Shown piece by piece: positions 25,172-32,696 of a stretch of DNA of 33,639 bases. The stretch spans positions 1 to 33,639 of the forward strand of contig CAJFKV010000021.1 of NCBI GenBank assembly GCA_904387055.1. The letters are read 5' to 3'. The number at the start of each line of letters is the position of its first letter. Positions within the stretch are counted from its first letter, which is position 1. The DNA comes from Candidatus Heteroruminococcus faecigallinarum (GTDB taxonomy: Bacteria > Bacillota > Clostridia > Oscillospirales > Ruminococcaceae). The notes below the pieces were generated by a model, which saw only the letters and a list, made by a program, of their open reading frames with translations, had not been told where the DNA came from and did no database searches. Position numbers and translations under genes: made by a program.

Positions 25172-26104
25172 ATGAGCTACAATCTGAAGCAAGAATTGAT
25201 GAAGCCGGAAAGAATTGCCGGCGGTCATAGAATGTGCGCCGGCTGCGGCTCCCCCATTGCGATCCGCAGCGTGCTGCGCGCCCTGAACCCGGAGGACAAG
25301 GCGGTTATCTGCTCCGCCACCGGCTGCCTGGAGGTTTCCACCTTCCTGTATCCCTATGTGGCCTGGAAGGACAGCTTTATCCACAACGCCTTTGAGAATG
25401 CGGCTGCCACCATCTCCGGCGTGGAGACCGCTTACCGGGTCATGAAGAAGAAGGGCCAGATGGACGACACCTACAAGTTCATCGCCTTCGGCGGCGACGG
25501 CGGTACCTACGACATTGGTTTCCAGTCCCTGTCCGGCGCCATGGAGCGGGGCCACGATATGGTGTATGTCTGCTACGACAACGAGGCTTACATGAACACC
25601 GGTATCCAGCGTTCTTCCTCCACTCCTCACTTTGCCGATACCACCACCACCCCCGTGGGCAAGGTTGTTCCCGGCAAGCAGCAGTGCAAGAAGGACCTGA
25701 CCAAGGTGATCGCCGCCCACAACGTTCCCTATGTGGCCCAGACCACCTTTATCAACAACTTCAAGGACATCTCGGAGAAGGCCCATAAGGCCATCTACAC
25801 CCCCGGCGCCGCCTTCCTGAACGTCCTGGCCCCCTGCCCCCGCGGCTGGCGGTATGACACTCCCGATCTGATGAAGATCTGCAAGCTGGCGGTTGAGACC
25901 TGCGTATGGCCCCTCTTCGAGTATGAGAATGGCAAGTGGACCCTCAACTACATGCCCAAGAACAAGCTCCCCGTGGAAGATTACCTGAAGCCTCAGGGCC
26001 GGTTCAAGCACATGTTTGCCAAGGGCAACGAGTGGATGATCGAGCAGTACCAGGCCGAAGTGGATCGGAAGTGGGAAGAGCTCCTGACCCTCTGCAATCG
26101 CTAA
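25172..26104 (+). CDS. porB: 2-oxoacid:ferredoxin oxidoreductase, beta (thiamine) subunit
   Basis: This 310-residue subunit binds thiamine diphosphate through GDGGTYDIG (about 110-118) ending in YDNEAYMNTG, with GSP/MCAGCGSP near 21-28 and SATGCLEVS (about 50-58) supplying the cluster cysteines. The presence of CAGCGSP, the TGC cysteine and a later conserved cysteine (APCPRGW) suggests a beta subunit that holds its own [4Fe-4S] cluster, typical of pyruvate:ferredoxin oxidoreductase. The last gene of the operon, it is followed by a terminator-like hairpin. With gamma, delta and alpha it forms a complete enzyme giving acyl-CoA, CO2 and reduced ferredoxin. Confidence 0.94.
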   Translation: MSYNLKQELMKPERIAGGHRMCAGCGSPIAIRSVLRALNPEDKAVICSATGCLEVSTFLYPYVAWKDSFIHNAFENAAATISGVETAYRVMKKKGQMDDTYKFIAFGGDGGTYDIGFQSLSGAMERGHDMVYVCYDNEAYMNTGIQRSSSTPHFADTTTTPVGKVVPGKQQCKKDLTKVIAAHNVPYVAQTTFINNFKDISEKAHKAIYTPGAAFLNVLAPCPRGWRYDTPDLMKICKLAVETCVWPLFEYENGKWTLNYMPKNKLPVEDYLKPQGRFKHMFAKGNEWMIEQYQAEVDRKWEELLTLCNR

Positions 26105-26123
26105 CCTCTCCCTCCAAGCTGTA

Positions 26124-26163
26124 GGAAGCCCCCGCCCGCCGGAAACGGCAGGCGGGGGCTTCC
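26124..26163 (+). terminator. Long GC hairpin after the oxidoreductase operon
   Basis: GGAAGCCCCCGCC pairs perfectly with GGCGGGGGCTTCC (13 bp), with an inner CCG-gaaa-CGG stem as a cap. The following CTGCGTCTTGGG is T-poor, so this may act with a weak T-tract or as an mRNA end stabiliser, but position supports an operon end. Confidence 0.65.
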
Positions 26164-26208
26164 CTGCGTCTTGGGTGTGGCTTTATAAAATTAAAAATAT
26201 TTTTTCTA

Positions 26209-26237
26209 TTGACTTTAATTTTATTAAAGAGTATAAT
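26209..26237 (+). promoter_or_regulatory. Near-consensus promoter of the DUF2089 pair
   Basis: TTGACT (26209-26214) and TATAAT (26232-26237) are separated by 17 bp in an AT-rich stretch. The predicted leader is very short (about 20 nt before the GTG start). Confidence 0.85.
26213..26229. promoter_or_regulatory. Palindrome filling the promoter spacer
   Basis: CTTTAAT-ttt-ATTAAAG is a perfect 7-3-7 inverted repeat spanning from the end of the -35 to 2 bp before the -10. A repressor bound here would block RNA polymerase. The downstream helix-turn-helix DUF2089 protein is a plausible autoregulator. Confidence 0.5.
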
Positions 26238-26262
26238 CAATAATATGAAAGGAGGCGGTTCT

Positions 26263-26565
26263 GTGGAGATCCTTCCCGAGTGGATGGCGGGCCTGGAGGA
26301 GGAAGACGCGGTCTTTATTAAAAAGTTTATTCTGGCCTCGGGCTCGTTGAAAGAGATGGCCGCGCAGTACGGCGTTACCTACCCCACGGTTCGGCTGCGG
26401 CTGGACCGGCTGATCCAGAAGATCCGCCTGAGCGAGGCGGCCGATGCGGATCCCTATGTGGCCCTCATCAAGCGGCTGGCTCTCAGCGAGAAGCTGGATT
26501 TTGATACGGCGAAGCTGCTGATCGCCCAATACAAACAGACAAAGGGGGAAAAGGAATGGCAATAG
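26263..26565 (+). CDS. DUF2089-family helix-turn-helix protein
   Basis: This 100-residue protein matches the helical part of DUF2089: LPEWMAGLEEEDAVFIKKFILASGSLKEMAAQYGVTYPTVRLRLDRLIQKI, with a predicted helix-turn-helix near 32-52 (SLKEMAAQYGVTYPTVRLRLDRL). Full-length DUF2089 proteins usually carry an N-terminal zinc ribbon that is missing here. The GTG start at 26263 has AAAGGAGG at 7 nt; an in-frame TTG at 26209 is within the promoter and is rejected. It is the first gene of a two-gene unit with a membrane protein that overlaps it by 10 nt. Function: likely a small transcriptional regulator, unproven. Confidence 0.82.
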   Translation: MEILPEWMAGLEEEDAVFIKKFILASGSLKEMAAQYGVTYPTVRLRLDRLIQKIRLSEAADADPYVALIKRLALSEKLDFDTAKLLIAQYKQTKGEKEWQ

Positions 26566-26885
26566 TGTCGGTCGCAACGATCCTGCCGCTGGTGATCTTC
26601 CTGGTGGTGGTTGTGGGAGGAATCCTGCTGGAGATCTTTCTGGCCCGCCGGGAGAGCCCCTGGCCGGGGCTGGTTTTGCCGGGGATCACCTTTTTGTGGT
26701 CGCTGGTGCTGGTGTTCCAGGTGGCGGTAGTGGGCACCCTGTGGGAAACGATCGGGGCGCTGCTGGCCGCCTTCCTGACCGGGAATCTGTCCACGCTGGT
26801 GCTGCTGCTGATCTACTACCTGTGCCGGCGGCGCAACCGCCGGAAGCGGCAGCTGGAGCGGATGAACATTCAGGATTTGGAATAG
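26556..26885 (+). CDS. Small two- to three-span membrane protein of the DUF2089 unit
   Basis: This 109-residue hydrophobic protein has membrane spans at about 5-28, 40-62 and 68-87, followed by a basic cytosolic tail (CRRRNRRKRQLERM). I recognise no enzymatic motif. The gene overlaps the DUF2089 gene by 10 nt and is followed at once by a terminator, so the two proteins are made together. A membrane partner next to a short helix-turn-helix protein suggests envelope sensing or control, by position only. Confidence 0.75.
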   Translation: MAIVSVATILPLVIFLVVVVGGILLEIFLARRESPWPGLVLPGITFLWSLVLVFQVAVVGTLWETIGALLAAFLTGNLSTLVLLLIYYLCRRRNRRKRQLERMNIQDLE

Positions 26886-26893
26886 GAAAAAAG

Positions 26894-26916
26894 GAGCGGG
26901 CAGCCGCTCTTTTTTT
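26894..26916 (+). terminator. Intrinsic terminator after the DUF2089 unit
   Basis: The stem GAGCGG / CCGCTC (loop GCAG) is followed by seven T residues and preceded by AAAAAA. It is a classic short terminator. Confidence 0.85.
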
Positions 26917-26955
26917 GTGGGAAAGGGGAAAAAGTGACAACCTGTTCCCTCCCCA

Positions 26956-26985
26956 TGGACAAGGAACCGGCGGAAGAGGTATACT
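26956..26985 (+). promoter_or_regulatory. Candidate promoter of the MATE transporter gene
   Basis: TGGACA (26956-26961) and TATACT (26980-26985) are separated by 18 bp, 31 nt upstream of the chosen TTG start. Confidence 0.55.
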
Positions 26986-27016
26986 GTCTCCCGGTGAAAA
27001 AGGAGGGGAGAGGCTG

Positions 27017-28351
27017 TTGAACCGGTCCTTTTACAAGAATCTTCTGTTGATTTCGCTGCCCATCGCGTTCCAGAATATGATCTCCTATGGGGTAAACATG
27101 GCCGACACACTGATGCTGGGCCGGCTGGGGGAAGAGGTCCTCTCCGCCTCCAGCCTGGCCGGGCAGGTGTTTTTTCTCTTTTCCCTGTTTATTGGGGGGA
27201 TCGCCAGCGGCGCGGGGGTGCTGTGCAGCCAGTACTACGGCAAGGAAGATCTGCACAGCCTGCGGAAGGTGACGGCCATCCTGTTAAAGCTGTCGGCGGG
27301 CGCCAGCCTGCTCTTCGTGGGGGTTCTTCTCTTTTTCCCCAGCCAGGTGATGGGGCTCTTTACCCCGGAGGCGGCGGTAATCGCCCAGGGGGCCGCATAT
27401 TTCCGGGTGGTGGCCGTCTCCTATCTGTTTTACGGAATCACCACCACCTTTCTCATGGCCTTGCGCAGTATCCAGGACGTGACACTCTCCATCCGGGTGT
27501 ACGGAGTTTCCCTCCTGGTCAACGTCTTTTTCAACTACCTGTTTATTTATGGAAAACTGGGCGCTCCGGAGCTGGGCATCGTGGGGGCGGCTGTCGGCAC
27601 GGTGATTGCCCGTGGGGTGGAGCTGCTGCTGGTATTGGCATACCTGCGGTTCCGGGAGCAGGTCCTTCGGTTCCGGCTGAAGATGGTTCTGTGGTTTGAC
27701 CGGGAGCTGATGAAGGATATGGTGCGGTACGGCCTGCCGGTAACCCTGGGGGAGCTGTTCTGGGGGCTGGGAGTATCGGTCCACAGTGCCATTTTGGGCC
27801 ACATGGGGGCGGTTGTGGTGGCGGCCAACAGCATCTGCAATGTTCTCCATCAGCTGATGATGTCGCTGGTGCAGGGGATTGGCAGCGCGGCGTCGGTGAT
27901 GGTCGGGAACATGGTGGGGGCGAGGGAATACGAGGAAGCCAGAAAGGCGAGCTGGATTCTGGTGCGGATCTTCGCCGTCTGCGGGCTGGTGACCGGCGGG
28001 CTGCTGCTGGTGGTGATGGAGCCCTTCTTCGCCTTTTACAGCCTCACCCAGGAGACCCTGGCGCTGGCCCGCCAATTTATGGTGGTGTACGGGGTGATTA
28101 CGGCCTTCCGGTCGGTAGCGGGGCCCACCCTGTGCGGGATTTTTTGGGGGAGTGGGGATACCCGGTTTTCGGCAGCGGTGGACATGACCTTTCTGTGGTG
28201 CCTGGTGCCGGTGGGGGCGGCGGCTGCCTTCCTGCTGCACCTGAACCCGGCCCTGGTACTGTTGATCCTGCGGCTGGAGAGCCCGCTGAAAATGCTGGTG
28301 GCCTTGGTCCATCTGCACCGGGGGCGGTGGATCAAGGAGGTTACCCGGTGA
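27017..28351 (+). CDS. MATE-family multidrug/metabolite efflux transporter
   Basis: This protein of about 444 residues has around 12 membrane spans and starts as MATE proteins do (LNRSFYKNLLLISLPIAFQNMISYGVNMADTLMLGRLGEEVLSASSLAGQ). SGAGVLCSQYYGKED, a conserved asparagine/glycine turn in the first bundle, and the mirrored second half (YGLPVTLGELFWGLGVSVHSAILGHMG) support it. It exports cationic drugs or metabolites using Na+ or H+. The TTG at 27017 is chosen: AGGAGGGGAG precedes it and the length is normal. An upstream extension of the open frame to 26696 crosses a terminator and promoter, so it is rejected. No regulator is adjacent. Confidence 0.9.
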   Translation: MNRSFYKNLLLISLPIAFQNMISYGVNMADTLMLGRLGEEVLSASSLAGQVFFLFSLFIGGIASGAGVLCSQYYGKEDLHSLRKVTAILLKLSAGASLLFVGVLLFFPSQVMGLFTPEAAVIAQGAAYFRVVAVSYLFYGITTTFLMALRSIQDVTLSIRVYGVSLLVNVFFNYLFIYGKLGAPELGIVGAAVGTVIARGVELLLVLAYLRFREQVLRFRLKMVLWFDRELMKDMVRYGLPVTLGELFWGLGVSVHSAILGHMGAVVVAANSICNVLHQLMMSLVQGIGSAASVMVGNMVGAREYEEARKASWILVRIFAVCGLVTGGLLLVVMEPFFAFYSLTQETLALARQFMVVYGVITAFRSVAGPTLCGIFWGSGDTRFSAAVDMTFLWCLVPVGAAAAFLLHLNPALVLLILRLESPLKMLVALVHLHRGRWIKEVTR

Positions 28352-28404
28352 ATAGGAGAGGTGCCGGTTGGAAGAGAAAATTTGCAAAAAGGGGGAGAAT
28401 TCCC

Positions 28405-28433
28405 TTGACATCCATGGTAGGATTTGATAGAAT
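28405..28433 (+). promoter_or_regulatory. Promoter of the tRNA cluster
   Basis: A perfect TTGACA (28405-28410) and TAGAAT (28428-28433) are separated by 17 bp, 33 nt upstream of tRNA-Gly. Confidence 0.8.
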
Positions 28434-28465
28434 AAACCTTGTCGCCGGTGCAGGTGATGAGCCAT

Positions 28466-28539
<74 letters not shown>

Positions 28540-28561
28540 CTTTTCCCCGCAATAAGGAGAT

Positions 28562-28638
28562 GCGCCAGTAGCTCAGCTGGATAGAGCAACTGCCTTCTAA
28601 GCAGTAGGCCAGGGGTTCGAGTCCCTTCTGGCGCGCCA
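28562..28638 (+). tRNA. tRNA-Arg, anticodon TCT
   Basis: A complete cloverleaf of 77 nt. The acceptor GCGCCAG pairs with CTGGCGC, the anticodon stem ACTGC / GCAGT encloses the loop CTTCTAA, the T loop is GGTTCGAGTCC, the discriminator is G, and the CCA is encoded. Confidence 0.96.
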
Positions 28639-28649
28639 GTTTTCATATG

Positions 28650-28726
28650 GTGGGTATAGCGTAGTTGGTTAACGCGTCAGTTTGTGGCACTGAAGACCAT
28701 GGGTTCGAATCCCATTACCCACCCCA
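28650..28726 (+). tRNA. tRNA-His, anticodon GTG
   Basis: A complete cloverleaf. The acceptor GTGGGTA pairs with TACCCAC and the anticodon stem TCAGT / ACTGA encloses TTGTGGC. The base before the acceptor is G (28649), giving the extra G-1 that pairs with discriminator C73, as histidine tRNAs need. CCA is encoded. Confidence 0.96.
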
Positions 28727-28729
28727 CCA

Positions 28730-28766
28730 ACACCCGGCCCCCAATAAAGAGGGTCGGGTGTTTCTT
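28730..28766 (+). terminator. Terminator within the tRNA cluster, after tRNA-His
   Basis: The stem ACACCCGGCCC / GGGTCGGGTGT (one G-U) is followed by TTTCTT. It would partly uncouple tRNA-Gln from the first three tRNAs. Confidence 0.7.
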
Positions 28767-28770
28767 ACAC

Positions 28771-28846
28771 TGGGCTGTCGCCAAGCGGCAAGGCACAGGA
28801 CTTTGACTCCTGCATTCCGCTGGTTCGAATCCAGCCAGCCCAACCA
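28771..28846 (+). tRNA. tRNA-Gln, anticodon TTG
   Basis: A complete cloverleaf of 76 nt. The acceptor TGGGCTG pairs with CAGCCCA, the anticodon stem CAGGA / TCCTG encloses CTTTGAC, the T arm is TGGTTCGAATCCA, and CCA is encoded. The integrase remnant lies just beyond its 3' side. Confidence 0.96.
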
Positions 28847-28854
28847 CCAGGCAG

Positions 28855-28890
28855 GGGCCTGGAGCCATTTCGCGCTCCGGGCCTTTTGCT
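28855..28890 (+). terminator. Terminator after tRNA-Gln
   Basis: The stem GGCCTGGAGC pairs with GCTCCGGGCC (one G-U) around CATTTCGC, followed by TTTTGCTTTTT. Confidence 0.75.
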
Positions 28891-28950
28891 TTTTCCGGGG
28901 TTTCTGCACGCGTTTAAAACAGATCGAAACTGACCGCCGCTGCCAAAGAA

Positions 28951-28990
28951 AACCCGCCGGGGAAGCTGTTTCCCGGGCGGGTTATTTTTG
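28951..28990. terminator. Bidirectional hairpin between tRNA cluster and integrase remnant
   Basis: The stem AACCCGCC...GGCGGGTT with an inner GGGGAA / TTTCCC extension is followed on the plus strand by ATTTTTG. On the minus strand it is followed by TTCTTTGG, so it could end either the tRNA transcript or the integrase reading. Confidence 0.6.
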
Positions 28991-29013
28991 TTTGACCACA
29001 CTTTTGACCACAC
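28991..29013. repeat. Tandem TTTGACCACAC repeat beside the integrase end
   Basis: The 11-mer TTTGACCACAC occurs at 28991-29001 and again at 29003-29013, ending 2 nt before the integrase stop codon. Read in the integrase direction it is GTGTGGTCAAA twice. Arm-type integrase sites are often such direct repeats near the end of the gene. Confidence 0.6.
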
Positions 29014-29014
29014 C

Positions 29015-29509
29015 CTATTCCTTTATGTCGATGTGGTGCTTTTTGAGAAGGTCAACAAAGAGGGAATTGATGCGGATCGCCACCTGCTGATCCTCCCCTT
29101 CCAGGGCGTGTCCATAAACGCCAAAGGTATCCATGTTTTTGCTGTGACCAACCAAGGCTTTTACCTCCCCTTCCGGGAGCTTTTTTACGACGGAAACAAA
29201 GGTATGGCGCAGTTCATACGGGGAGATGTAAGGGATCTTGTTTGCCGTGCAATAGGTTTTCCAGCGATGGCGATAAACATCCAGCGAAGGAATGCCAAAA
29301 AGGGTACCGTCATCCGGCAGATCGGCCAACTGTGCATCGACACAGGCGCGGGCGAGAGGGGATAGCGTGATGGGGCGGATCGCGTTCTCGTTCTTGCCCT
29401 TGGTCTCCTCTCCATAAGAGTTTACGGCCCGGCGGATCCATAAGCGGCCCTTTTGGTAGTCCTGCGGGAGGAGACCGTGCAGCTCTCCCGGCCGCTCCCA
29501 ACAGGAAAG
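29015..29509 (-). pseudogene. Truncated tyrosine integrase, catalytic domain only
   Basis: About 164 codons on the minus strand match the catalytic half of a phage-type tyrosine recombinase: ERPGEL with the first arginine, LWIRRAVNSYGEETKGKNENAIRPI, PYELRHTFVSVVK (second arginine; tyrosine replaces the usual first histidine, as in many phage integrases), GHSKNMDTFGVYGHA with the histidine and the tyrosine nucleophile, then a charged tail. No N-terminal DNA-binding domain or start codon is present. Upstream of about 29509 the frame runs into the leader of the polymerase gene and the similarity ends, so the gene lost its 5' half. A full integrase is about 370-400 residues. It marks a decayed mobile element. 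Confidence 0.85.
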
Positions 29510-29620
29510 GGCCGGCGGAACGGAAGGGACCCGCCGGTTTCGGCCTTCGGAGTTCCCATCCCTTCTCCGGGCCAAGAAAAGCAGGCGAAATCCGTCCTCG
29601 ATGATTCTTCGCCTTTGTGG

Positions 29621-29626
29621 TATACT
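29621..29626 (+). promoter_or_regulatory. Extended -10 promoter element of the polymerase unit
   Basis: TATACT is preceded by TGG (an extended -10) 52 nt before the polymerase start. A -35 at 17 bp (TCGATG) is poor. No recognisable LexA box is seen near it, so SOS control is not supported by sequence. Confidence 0.4.
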
Positions 29627-29677
29627 AAGGACGGTGATCTGCCAGCGGTTGCTGCCCAGGAAAGGAGGGGATGGGGC

Positions 29678-31201
29678 GTGAAGGAGAAGTGCTATATCTG
29701 CTGCGACCTCAAAAGCTTTTACGCCTCGGTGGAGTGTGTCGAGCGGGGGCTGGATCCTTTGACCACCAACCTGGTGGTGGCGGACAAACGCCGCACCGAA
29801 AAAACCATCTGCCTGGCGGTGACCCCCTCCCTGAAGGCCTACGGTATCTCGGGACGGGCGCGGCTCTTTGAGGTGGTGCAGCGGGTAGGGGAGGTCAATG
29901 CCCAGCGGCGGAGAAGGGCCCCTGGCCGCCAGTTCTCCGGCTCTTCCTGGCATGACCCGGAGGTGCAGCAGAACCCGGCCCTTGCGCTGGATTATCTGGT
30001 AGCCCCGCCCCGGATGGCGGATTACATCGGCTGGAGCACGCGGGTGTATGAAATCTACCTGAACTATGTCGCTCCCCAGGACATCCATGTCTATTCCATC
30101 GACGAGGTGTTTATCGACGCCACCGGCTATCTGGATACCTATCGGATGACGGGGCGGGAATTGGCCCGGAAGATGATTCTGGACATCCAGAGAACCCTGG
30201 GCCTTACTGCCGCCGCGGGGATCGGTACCAATCTCTACCTGGCAAAGGTGGCGATGGACATTGAAGCCAAGCATGTCCCCGCAGACGAGTATGGGGTCCG
30301 AATCGCGGAACTGGATGAACTGAGCTACCGCCGGAACCTGTGGACGCATCGGCCTCTCACCGATTTCTGGCGGATTGGAAGAGGCTATGCCGCCAAGCTG
30401 GAGGCCCACGGCCTCTATACCATGGGGGACATTGCCCGCTGCTCCATCGGCAGGCCGGAGGAGGTGTACAACGAGGAGCTCCTCTACCGGCTGTTCGGCG
30501 TCAACGCGGAGCTTCTCATCGACCACGCCTGGGGCTGGGAGCCCTGTACCATCGCGGATGTAAAAGCCTATAAGCCGGAAAACAAGAGCATCGTTTCCGG
30601 CCAGGTGCTCCAGTGCCCCTATGCCTTTGACAAGGCCCGGCTGGTGGTGCGGGAGATGGCGGATGCTCTGGCCCTGGATCTGGTGGACAAGGGCCTGGTC
30701 ACCGATCAGCTGGTGCTGACGGTGGGATACGACATCGAGAACCTCAGCAACCCGACACGCCGGGAAGCCTATGCCGGGCCGGTGACCACCGACCCCTATG
30801 GCCGCAAAATCCCCAAGCATGGCCACGGTACGGCCAATCTGGAGGGCTACACCTCCTCCGCCACCGATCTGATGGAGGCGGTTTCCAGGGTGTATGACCA
30901 GGTGGTGGACCGCAGCCTGTTGATCCGGCGGCTGTCCATCAGCGCCAACCATCTGCTGGACGAAATCTCCGCCCGGGAGAAGGAAATGCCGGAGCAGCTG
31001 GACCTGTTTACCGACTATGCCGCCCGTAAGCGGCAGGCGGAGAAAAGGGAGGCTGCCCATGCAAAGGAACGCCGCCTCCAGGAGACCGTGCTGGGGCTGA
31101 AAAAGAAATACGGCAAAAATGCCATCCTCAAGGGAATGAACCTGGAGGAGGGCGCCACCGCGAAAGACCAGAACGAGAAGATTGGAGGGCATCAGGCATG
31201 A
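29678..31201 (+). CDS. Y-family translesion DNA polymerase (UmuC/ImpB type)
   Basis: This 507-residue polymerase has catalytic D10 in CCDLKSFYASVECVERGLDP and D142-E143 in YSIDEVFIDATGYL, followed by the thumb (LTAAAGIGTNLYLAKVAMDI) and a little-finger region, then a charged C-terminal tail (REKEMPEQLDLFTDYAARKRQAEKREA). It copies across damaged bases. GTG 29678 is chosen because AAAGGAGGGG precedes it and the N-terminus then begins at the catalytic strand. The frame is open upstream across the integrase remnant, but that is not coding. It is translationally coupled to a YolD-like gene by a 4-nt overlap, as are homologues on phages and plasmids of Firmicutes. It lies on accessory DNA bounded by a broken integrase. 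Confidence 0.93.
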   Translation: MKEKCYICCDLKSFYASVECVERGLDPLTTNLVVADKRRTEKTICLAVTPSLKAYGISGRARLFEVVQRVGEVNAQRRRRAPGRQFSGSSWHDPEVQQNPALALDYLVAPPRMADYIGWSTRVYEIYLNYVAPQDIHVYSIDEVFIDATGYLDTYRMTGRELARKMILDIQRTLGLTAAAGIGTNLYLAKVAMDIEAKHVPADEYGVRIAELDELSYRRNLWTHRPLTDFWRIGRGYAAKLEAHGLYTMGDIARCSIGRPEEVYNEELLYRLFGVNAELLIDHAWGWEPCTIADVKAYKPENKSIVSGQVLQCPYAFDKARLVVREMADALALDLVDKGLVTDQLVLTVGYDIENLSNPTRREAYAGPVTTDPYGRKIPKHGHGTANLEGYTSSATDLMEAVSRVYDQVVDRSLLIRRLSISANHLLDEISAREKEMPEQLDLFTDYAARKRQAEKREAAHAKERRLQETVLGLKKKYGKNAILKGMNLEEGATAKDQNEKIGGHQA

Positions 31202-31638
31202 CAGGCCCTTATGACGATATCCTTCAACTGCCCCATCCCACTTCCATCAAACATCCGCGAATGCCCATGGGGGATCGGGCGGCGCAGTTTTCCCCCTTTG
31301 CCGCCCTCACAGGCCACGGAGCCGCCATTGCGGAAACCGCCCGTGTTACCGACCGCAGGATCGAATTGGACGAGGATGCCAAAGAACAGCTGGATCAAAA
31401 ACTGCGGCGCCTGCTGGAACGGATTGGGGAACAGCCGGAGATTACGGTCACGTGGTTCCTGCCGGATGAGAAAAAAGCCGGCGGCCAATACCTTACCACC
31501 ACAGGAGCCCTCAAGAGGATCGACAGCCAGGAGCGCAGGCTTGTTTTGACGGATGGCGCCCAGATCCCTTTGGAGGATATCCTGGAGATTGGGAGCGAAG
31601 GGCATTCGTCCGGCCTCCCATCCGACCAGGAGATTTGA
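31198..31638 (+). CDS. YolD-like family protein
   Basis: This 146-residue protein has the YolD pattern: MTGPYDDILQLPHP, RMPMGDRAAQFSPFAALTGH, then a charged helix (ELDEDAKEQLDQKLRRL) and a beta-rich C-terminal half (ITVTWFLPDEKKAGGQYLTTTGALKRID, VLTDGAQIPLEDILEI). YolD-like proteins commonly follow UmuC-type polymerases in Firmicutes and are thought to assist or control them. It overlaps the polymerase gene by 4 nt. The tail GSEGHSSGLPSDQEI appears intact. Confidence 0.88.
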   Translation: MTGPYDDILQLPHPTSIKHPRMPMGDRAAQFSPFAALTGHGAAIAETARVTDRRIELDEDAKEQLDQKLRRLLERIGEQPEITVTWFLPDEKKAGGQYLTTTGALKRIDSQERRLVLTDGAQIPLEDILEIGSEGHSSGLPSDQEI

Positions 31639-31643
31639 ACGGA

Positions 31644-32180
31644 TCACCCCGGGAGGGGCGGGGAACGGTTTCCACGTTGCCGGTTGAAGCGGTCCGCCTT
31701 GGGCGCATTGTCCCCGCCGATGCGCCATGGGAAAAGCCCGGTCAAAGACCGGGCTTTTCCCATGCTTTGTGGCTGTTCTCCCCATGGACAAGAACACCGA
31801 CGGAGCCGATGCATAATCAGGCCCTTGACAATCTGCTGCAGCTGCTGCTGGGGATGTTCAAAGTCCGCTTCCACGATCTTCACTCGCAGGCCCTTGCTTT
31901 TGTATTTTTCATAGGATTTCTGGATGCCCCGGCGGGCCAGTGCCGAGAAATAGTTGTTGCTGACATAGTGCATCCCGATATAGACGATGGTATAGGGCTC
32001 TTTGGGAACGGCGGGAGCAACGCTGGAAATGGGAGTGTAATTGTATTCATCCAGCGCCGTGAGAATTTTGGCCTTGGTTTCCGGGGATACGTTTCCTTTA
32101 TTGTTGAGCACTTTGTAGATGGTGGTGCGAGATATGCCAATCTTGGAAGCAATCTGTTCCAAAGTAATGGAGTTTTTCAT
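31644..32180 (-). pseudogene. LacI-family regulator truncated after its N-terminal part
   Basis: Residues 6-50 form a LacI helix-turn-helix and hinge (LEQIASKIGISRTTIYKVLNNKGNVSPETKAKIL). Up to about residue 123 (QQIVKGLIM) the sequence reads like the start of the effector domain (YTIVYIGMHYVSNNYFSALARRGI). After that the frame becomes GC-rich nonsense that crosses a 39-nt hairpin repeat. Intact family members are about 330-340 residues, so only a third remains. The start has AGAGGA at 6 nt, so a short DNA-binding fragment could still be made. The loss of the C-terminus coincides with the repeat at 31726-31764, suggesting a recombination or insertion breakpoint. Confidence 0.82.
31726..31764. 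repeat. 39-nt hairpin repeat, copy 1
   Basis: A perfect 18-bp inverted repeat around AAA. Arms are CATGGGAAAAGCCCGGTC and its complement. It lies within the truncated LacI reading frame. The second copy (32697-32735) differs by base pairs that keep the stem intact. The T-rich inner arm makes it a possible terminator on either strand. Confidence 0.9.
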
Positions 32181-32273
32181 AAATGTCCTCTTTCAGTCAA
32201 CAAAACGGTTATGTTGCACAGGAATTGATTAACTTTGTGCATAATTTATATTACTGATTTTCAATGTTAAATA

Positions 32274-32294
32274 CAACATGAATGGATCATGTTG
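32274..32294. promoter_or_regulatory. Candidate operator upstream of the truncated LacI gene
   Basis: CAACATGA-atgga-TCATGTTG is a perfect 8-5-8 inverted repeat about 95 bp upstream of the LacI-type start. LacI proteins bind such palindromes, but most LacI operators have no 5-nt spacer like this. Confidence 0.35.
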
Positions 32295-32696
32295 AACACG
32301 CAAATGCAATTATCGGAGAGTTTTCCCGATCATTCATCCAATTTTCATGGTTTTTTGCTCTACAATTCGTCCAAATGCATAAATTTAAATGCAAGTTTGT
32401 TGATAAATTATGCAATGGATTCTCTTCCATTTTCTTCAAAATGTTAACTGAATTTCATGGAAGAAATTTGATTTTGTAAAGTTAACAAAAAATAATGTTC
32501 ACTCCACAAGGAGAAAGCAGCCCGTTTGTGGATGAAAAAACAGGAAGAAATTCCCCTATTTTTCCAATCTTCCCGCCGCCGAATGAAAAGAAGAAGGGAC
32601 CTTTCTGTCCTGTTTCATCACCATTGTTGAGCGATGAATTCTGTATACAACAACCCCCAATCGCTCGCCACAACCATACCGGAATGAACGGCATTC

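Noticed and set aside
23408-26011. 867-codon minus-strand open frame opposite the oxidoreductase genes
   Set aside because: Same shadow effect; the plus-strand genes carry all conserved motifs.
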